Position numbers and translations under genes: made by a program
Notes under the pieces: model-generated
Databases searched by the model: none
Told to the model about the DNA's origin: nothing
The model's input: the letters and a program-made list of their open reading frames with translations, nothing else
Shown here: piece after piece, positions 58,005 through 64,000 of the stretch
Position numbering within the stretch: position 1 is the first letter of the stretch
Layout: every line of letters starts with the position of its first letter
Origin: Coccinella septempunctata
Taxonomy: Eukaryota; Arthropoda; Insecta; Coleoptera; Coccinellidae
Reading direction: 5' to 3'
Length of the DNA: 64,000 nt
Assembly (NCBI RefSeq): GCF_907165205.1
Contig: NC_058190.1
Span: forward strand, 29,663,345-29,727,344

Positions 58005-59539
58005 GGATCACTGAGGTGATCCAGAAGCTAATTCGGAACAAATCATTTTCTTACCTCAAAATATATGGAATTCGACATACATATATTATGTGGATCTTTC
58101 CCGGAGTTAAAAATACCTATGCTTTTCTTCATTTGTATTCAATAAAATTTTTCAATAGTATTTATTTTGCTTGGATGTTGAATAAATACCACGATTAAAT
58201 ATTAAAATGATATTTTCAGATTTTCCCTTCTTCAATAATTCATTCAAAGTTTAACTCTACCATTAAGATGGGTCTACACAGTTTTAGTGGTCAGAGAGAA
58301 AAGAGAAAATGAATATCTTACTTCAGAAACCACTAATTTAAATGGGGTTTTTATTATAATTAAATTAAATCAATACGTCACTCAGTCAGAAATTTTTTTT
58401 ATTCGTCAAACGGAAAACAAAATAAAAAAATAAATGTTTTCATTGAAAAACAACTATTCATTCATGTTATTAACTTCCGAGGTGAAATTATTTCTTTCAT
58501 TATCCTATCTATTTTCACATAAAAAATTTCTCGAAAAGTCTCGCCATTGGCTGCAGTTCGTATCCCGGTGAAATTGAAAAAAGACGTTCGTTAAGTGCTG
58601 CCATCTATTCGACGAAAGTTTAAAGTAGTGTAATATTCGTAACTTTTTCTTGATCGTTCAAGTGTTCTGGCAACACCCCACATTCTGGTAGTCTTTCCCC
58701 CTTAACGCCTTACGGATGGTGAGAAAGTCCCGTGGTATAAACTCCCTTTAATATAAGGTTTCCTAGCCGTGATACTTTTTATTCAACTTACTTAGTAGGT
58801 ACTTGAACTTGAAATGTTGTGAAATAAAGTCTTGGAGTTTCTTCTAGTATTTCGACAACAATAACCCACATGAATTGACATAACACAATTGGTGCATCAA
58901 TAATAAATATTCAAGTTCATTGGCAACGCATATGCATTGTTTTTACTCTTTCATTTCGTTCGGAATCCTTGAATTCGATTACCCTTCAATTGAAGCGTAT
59001 AGATATAACTAATGGAAATTCCATTCGTTGGTCCTCCTCTCAATGACGAATAAATCTGTCCAAGGTTTGTTTCGCAATAATTTCCTCTGGATAATGTTCG
59101 GTAGCTCGTACGAAATGGCGTTGCTCATGACACAAATTTGTGTCTAGACCATAAAAGTGTCGAAACTGTTCAAGAAGTGAATACGAATGGCGTTATATCG
59201 GGATAGCAGACAATGCTATAAATTATACTTATTCTTCAGACTACTCTGGGGATGGTCGAAACTTCATGGCAGTTCATATGAATTCATTAGGGGTTTATAA
59301 TATACAGATTGTGTTTTCAGAGGTGGAACATACCTACTTCTAGCTTATAACAGTTACATATTTAATCGAACAGCACCTATATTTCTAGAAGAATGAGTCA
59401 TGATTCCTTCAATTTATTCATTGAATTTCGACGACAAGCGAATGAAGCGATATTCATATTATATTTATGGCAATTCGCTCGTAGTCTGAATGTATCACTA
59501 AGTTCATTGAAATTCAAAATTTTTCTTTATAAATTTTTT
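58005..59539. other. unassigned sequence
   Basis: Nothing supported. Confidence 0.45.
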
Positions 59540-60700
59540 TGTGCAGGGTGAGTCTTTGACTTGTACATATATTTCAACAGAAGATTCCCAAGGTGCAGAG
59601 AAACACTTTTTCGCCTTACCATTTTTTACAATTCGGCTCGATTGATTGATATCTCAAAAAAGTTATTTCTGCAACCAGTTGGGAAAGGTTATATTTTTCG
59701 TAATGAGCGCAATACAAAAAACAGTCTTCCCCAGCGTGTTTCACACAATATTTTTTTTTTATTTTGAATGGGATGTCGCTATGAATTCAAATTAAAAGTA
59801 CCAAAAACGTCTATACAAGCTGACCTCGGAGATTCCTTTAAAATCGTCTAGTGACGGAAATTATTCAATTCTCCACTATGGGGAAAAGTGTCGTTTCATC
59901 ATCAGTTACGAAATATCTTACTTTTCGTGACTGGTTACGAAAAGAAGAACGTTTTACAACGTCATTGAGTTTAAAAAAGTGTCACTTTAGGATAGATTTT
60001 CGAAAAATAGTGGTCATTGGTGTGACTCCTCTCCGAATCCAAAATTACACCTAATTTTCCAGTTTCTCATTATGACCACTATATTCTATAAAAATACCTC
60101 ACTAATGAGTCTTGGACCGTTTTGGAAAATAATTTCATATATATTTTCTCGTATAATGAGCCATTTTCGAGAAATTTTATATTCAAAAATGAAAGATATC
60201 AATCTGAGTTCATGGGTCACTGAACAATAGGATAGTTATTATAAATCCGCTTAAACGTTTTGTCGATACATTTCGACTGAAAGAGCTCGAATGTTTAGAG
60301 AAAACCACATTTAATTATTTTTTTCTAATTTTGACATATGAAGTGACATTTTTCATAACTCATTATTGTTTTGAAACGTTTTACTTTTCGCAACCAGTTA
60401 CGCAAAGTAAAATATTTCGCAACTGATGATGAAACGATACTTGCTTTCATAGAAACGGGGTGAAAAATTGAATAATTTCTGTCAGTAGACGATTTTAGAG
60501 GAATCTCCAAGAGAAGCTTTTAAAGACGTTTATGGTATTTTTAAACTGAATTCATAGCAATATCCTATTCAAAATTAGAAAAAATATTGTGTGAATCTCT
60601 ATTTTTTGTATTTCGCGTCCTTTTGCGCAGAAATACGCTCATTACGAAAAATACTGCTTTTCCCAACTGGTTACACAAATAACTATTTCTTAAGTTATTC
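59540..60700. mobile_element. 1.16-kb fold-back element, family C, right tip lost
   Basis: The left tip GCAGGGTGAGTCTTTGACTT matches the family C ends at 35.4, 35.8 and 44.9 kb. Left-arm blocks (CAACCAGTTGGGAAA, TTTTCGTAATGAGCG, GAAACGTTTT-like and CATCATCAGTTACGAAATAT) find their complements in 60335-60700 (TTTCCCAACTGGTTAC, CGCTCATTACGAAAA, ATATTTCGCAACTGATGATG). Arms are about 370 bp. The outer right tip is missing next to the Harbinger MITE at 60707. Confidence 0.7.
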
Positions 60701-60706
60701 AGTTAA

Positions 60707-60926
60707 GGCCCGGTACTTTCACCTTCGAATAAATTTTATTCTACGAATAATGACGTACCGACATTCGATCTATGACAAATAAACTCTTCTAATTAAGTTT
60801 CAATGACAGATTTATTCGATGAATAACACTATCTGAAAGTGAAAAGACTGCATTTTTACTAATCTTACGAATAAGACTTAATAAATACGAATAAATTTAT
60901 TTATTCGCACGTGAAAGTACCGGGCC
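60707..60926. mobile_element. PIF/Harbinger-like MITE, second copy
   Basis: The ends GGCCCGGTACTTTCACCTTC and CACGTGAAAGTACCGGGCC are inverted, with TAA duplicated on both sides (60704-60706 and 60927-60929). It is closely similar to 51947-52177 in reverse orientation. Confidence 0.9.
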
Positions 60927-62304
60927 TAAATGTCATAAATATTCTTCAAAAACTATTTCCAAACTGCAACGACATAAACAGAAACAATCTTAGAATGGGA
61001 AACATTGAAATAATGTCAATCAGGTGCACATATGCTACATTCAAACAACACAAAAGTTAGCGAACGATAGGTCTGCGTTTAGCGTTTATATACATAGTTC
61101 AATTTTTCTGTATATCGAACTTGAATTTTGTGTATCACTCATGAAATTTACTGTGTCAATCAATTTTATAAGCAGATATATTCCTTCTAACACAATTCCT
61201 CTTGTAGTCCACCATCTTCGTTTGAAAGAAGTCAAAATGTTGTCTCTCAGATTAATGAGTGATGGACGTGATTCAACCTAAACAAAATTTCTATGAAATC
61301 TGAAAAATCGGCTGAATGCAGCTTTGTTTAAAAGATCCACATAATTGAACTTATAAAACTTAGATCAATATCCATGTTATAATGTAACATATTACAAAAT
61401 TGCTATTATTTTATCTAGACGTAATCGGAACAAAAAGTAAAGCATAAAAGTGTTTCTTTTGGCCTCAAAAATCTATTATATTTTAGATTAATTAATTAAA
61501 ACGGGTGGGAAAATCGTTATGATTCAATTTCTATTATAGTTAACATATTCAGATTCGTCTTTTTTATGTCGTACCAATATTGGCTTTCTAAATAGGTTAA
61601 TGATACGATGATAATGATAATTAGTGAAATCAGACAATGGTTGCTTATTTCAATGAACAATGAAAAAAATATTTTTATTTCAAATATCACAAAACCTCTC
61701 TGATGAGGTTCAAGAGGAAAACGAAATGCATCGTTTCATTTCCATATTCGCTTTCACCTTTTTTTTCAGGAAAATGGAAATATATTCATATATTCACTTC
61801 ACTTCATATATTCAGAAACTCACTCCTTCAAAAACTGCTTCGATTACTTTGTGCTTTTACTTTCAATGCGACATTTCATTTTTCAACTCCTATACTATGT
61901 TCTTTCTAATCTAATTCAAACCTCTCTTCTTTCAAATCAATTTTTAATTCTGGTATTCTTAGATTCCGCTATAAATATCATCTAATTTTTTCACGTTCAT
62001 GACCATGAATTCCATCAAGGTCCGAATAATGAAAATTACAACCTTTTTCTTCTACGGATTCTACTCTTCCCTTTACAGAAAAAAGTATATTCCACTTTGA
62101 ATTGCCTATCAAACAATATCTATATTCAATATTAAGATAAAAAACAATATCATGAAAATAAGAAAGAATACCAAATGAATTGTAGTAGTTAGACATTTTT
62201 AAAATCATCGCATGTTTATCTTTCCGATCAGAATATGTTTCTATGTATTTTTTCCTATTATTTTTTGACTTGTCTCATACATTTAATGTCTACGGGGATG
62301 AATA
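60927..62304. other. unassigned sequence with a family C fragment
   Basis: GTGTTTCTTTTGGCCTCAAA near 61450 resembles the inner part of the family C end. Nothing else supported. Confidence 0.4.
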
Positions 62305-63770
62305 AAGCTTATTATTATGACTTAAGCCTTGCGGCTTTCACACTCCACTCCAGAGGAAAATTCACTTATACCAGATATCTCAGATATCAAAAGGATTAAG
62401 CTCTGTTGGAGCCCTTTCCAGGTTTTCGGGCTAGTGGTGGTGGTCGGGTCCGGGTCGCTCCTCGGCTCCTTGCTGTAGGTTGGATTCCTGCTCCACCCGC
62501 ACTTCCTGTCAGAGCAGACGGTGTTCCTCTGCATTCCCCATGTACTTGCGTACAGTTCTCGCCGTTCCGAGCAGAACCGCCTTCTGCATGACTCTACAGA
62601 TATTTTCGTCCAACTGAAGTTTCCTCAAGTTCTCTAGTAGTTTTTTCGGTATCAGGCCTGTAGATGGAATGACAATAGGGATGGTCTCGATATCTTTCAG
62701 CTTCCACTGTCTTCTGGTTTGTTCCTCGAGATCTCTGTATTTTGAAATTTTTTCAGTGTGCCTATCTAGAAGATTTTTATTATTTGGATTTGCCACGTCG
62801 ATTAATAGTGCTCTGTTCTCATCCTTATTGAGCAATATGAGTTCTGGTCTATTGTGGGTTCTTTTCCGGTCTGTGAGAAACGTGCGATCCCAGTAGAGCT
62901 TGTGATGTTCATTTTCCAACACAGCATCCGGATGGTAATTGTAATAAGGAACCTTTTTCGAACTTGGAAGTTGGTGTTTTAGTGCCAATTCTTGGTGAAG
63001 AATCTTGGCAACAGCATCATGTCTATTTTTGTACTCCGTGCCCGCGAACTTCTGACATCCCCCGGTGATGTACTGCATAGTTTCATGTGTTGCACAGCCA
63101 TAACGACAGCTATCGTCCGCCACTGAGGCATCCTTGGTGATATATTTCATGTAGTTCATTATTGGAATCACCTGATCCTGGATAGCGAGCATGAAGCCCT
63201 CTGTCTCAGGAAACAACCTTCCGGAAGTCAACCAGTAGTTCGACGCAGATATGGCGACGTAATCATGGTTGACCTCATTCTGGTGCCTTCCATGCAAAGG
63301 TTTGCCAATCAGTTTCTGCATTTTACTTTCTGCAGAGTGTTCGACGGTTTCCAATGGATCCTGTTGTATCTTTAACGGTGTAGAACTATCAGCAACACAA
63401 ACTACTCGATGGAGTTCTGACGAAGCAGCCTTGCTCAGGAAATATTTTCGAAGTCCTTCAATTTCCTGGGACATACGGTTGGACAAATCAACAATTCCTC
63501 TACCCCCAAGATGTCGTGGCAGCTCTGTCCGTTCTATTGAGCTTTTGGGGTGATGTTTATTGTGTTTAGTCAGCATCGTCCTTATTTTTCTCTGTAAAGC
63601 TGCTAAATCGGTGGTCGTCCAAGAGAGGATACCAAATGCATAGCTCAGCGCCGAGCAAGCGTAGGTGTTAATCGCTTTTATCAGATTCTTGCTGTTAAGA
63701 CCAGTTCTCATTATCCTTCTCAATCGTCAGGTGAACTCCTCCGTTAATTCTTTCTTCATCTGGGTCTGAT
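62305..63770 (-). mobile_element. 5'-truncated RLE-type LINE (R2/R4-like)
   Basis: The copy runs from about 63770 down to about 62305 on the minus strand. It includes the C-terminal protein part and a GC-richer 3' UTR of about 190 bp, ending CTTAAGTCATAATAATAAGC. The 5' end has no polymerase domain. It contrasts in base composition with the AT-rich surroundings. Confidence 0.75.
62509..63723 (-). pseudogene. R2/R4-like LINE protein C-terminus with restriction-like endonuclease
   Basis: LINEs of this group carry one ORF with reverse transcriptase followed by a restriction-like endonuclease (RLE) that nicks the target. The 404 residues cover the region after the polymerase: INTYACSALSYAFGILSWT (residues 18-36) and PRHLGGRGIVDLS (69-81). 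A zinc-knuckle-like stretch follows at CRYGC (206-210) and GGC (221-223), in which the usual histidine appears to be Tyr218. The RLE core is RPELILLN (292-299), IDVANPN (308-314) and EKISKYRDL (324-332), with Asp309 and Lys325 as likely catalytic residues; the common PD is PE here. An in-frame TGA just upstream of RLRRIM separates this from further homologous codons (MKKELTEEFT), so the longer frame is broken. Confidence 0.85.
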
Positions 63771-64000
63771 TGATTATATTATTTATTATCATTTTTTTTT
63801 TTTAGTTCATCGCTTCCGACTCTAGATTGGATGAATTGTTTGTGTTAACGCCTAATCTCCTTTGAACATATTTTATGCTTGAAAAATGGTGTTAGTAGCA
63901 TTCTTCATCCACAGAGTTAAAACTTTCAACTCTTCCACATTTTCTAAAATTGTACAAAACATTTTGTCCTTGATTAACCCTCAAATGGTGGCCATACAAT
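63771..64000. other. unassigned sequence
   Basis: Nothing supported. The T run at 63791-63803 lies next to the truncated LINE 5' end. Confidence 0.4.

Noticed and set aside
61699..61730. CTGATGAGG then CGAAATG
   Set aside because: Stem II pairing is incomplete and no cleavage triplet or stem I is visible.
63269..63553. Plus-strand frame of 94 codons
   Set aside because: It is the antisense shadow of the R2/R4-like LINE protein on the minus strand.

Overview
The window is AT-rich animal nuclear DNA, almost entirely non-coding, and looks like an insect genome. Pointers are one internal exon of a TRPM cation channel with insect-like wording, interstitial (TTAGG)n/(CCTAA)n arrays (the usual insect telomere repeat), a mariner relic, LINE and Penelope-like fragments, and many short inverted-repeat elements ending in CAGGGTG/CACCCTG. 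A beetle would fit, but that is inference. No bacterial-type operons, rRNA, CRISPR arrays or convincing tRNAs were seen.

Layout. 0-8 kb: a 1.15-kb TIR element (383-1530) and unassigned sequence. 8-12 kb: a broken mariner transposase (8085-8612, minus) and a 1.4-kb TIR element. 12-15 kb: an 834-bp TIR element, then a 5'-truncated Jockey/CR1-like LINE with one frameshift. 16-21.3 kb: a deleted Tc1/mariner-like element and two abutting fold-back elements. 23.9-24.4 kb: a fold-back whose end carries a 50-bp duplication around a telomere-like array. 26-32.7 kb: several fold-back elements. 34-45 kb: partial copies of families seen elsewhere, a 121-bp tandem duplication, a 740-bp palindrome and a small palindrome with a hammerhead-like core. 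46-47.3 kb: a 764-bp element with TGTTACGG ends carrying a Cys/His-rich module like that of Ginger/KRBA2-type integrases, beside long AT/T microsatellites. 49.6-50 kb: a clean TA-type MITE. 51.7-54 kb: two 5'-truncated Penelope-like elements head to head, each ending in a hammerhead ribozyme motif, one arm hit by two MITEs. 56.5 kb: the TRPM exon. 57.5-61 kb: more fold-backs and a PIF/Harbinger-like MITE. 62.3-63.8 kb: the 3' half of an RLE-type (R2/R4-like) LINE.

The only clear host gene is TRPM on the plus strand. Its exon has good splice sites on both sides, so the sequence around it is probably intron; I could not find its neighbouring exons. Everything else is best read as mobile-element debris at different stages of decay. 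The most rewarding spots are the self-cleaving-RNA motifs in the Penelope-like elements, the filled/empty insertion record between the two Penelope arms, and the Ginger-like mini-element.
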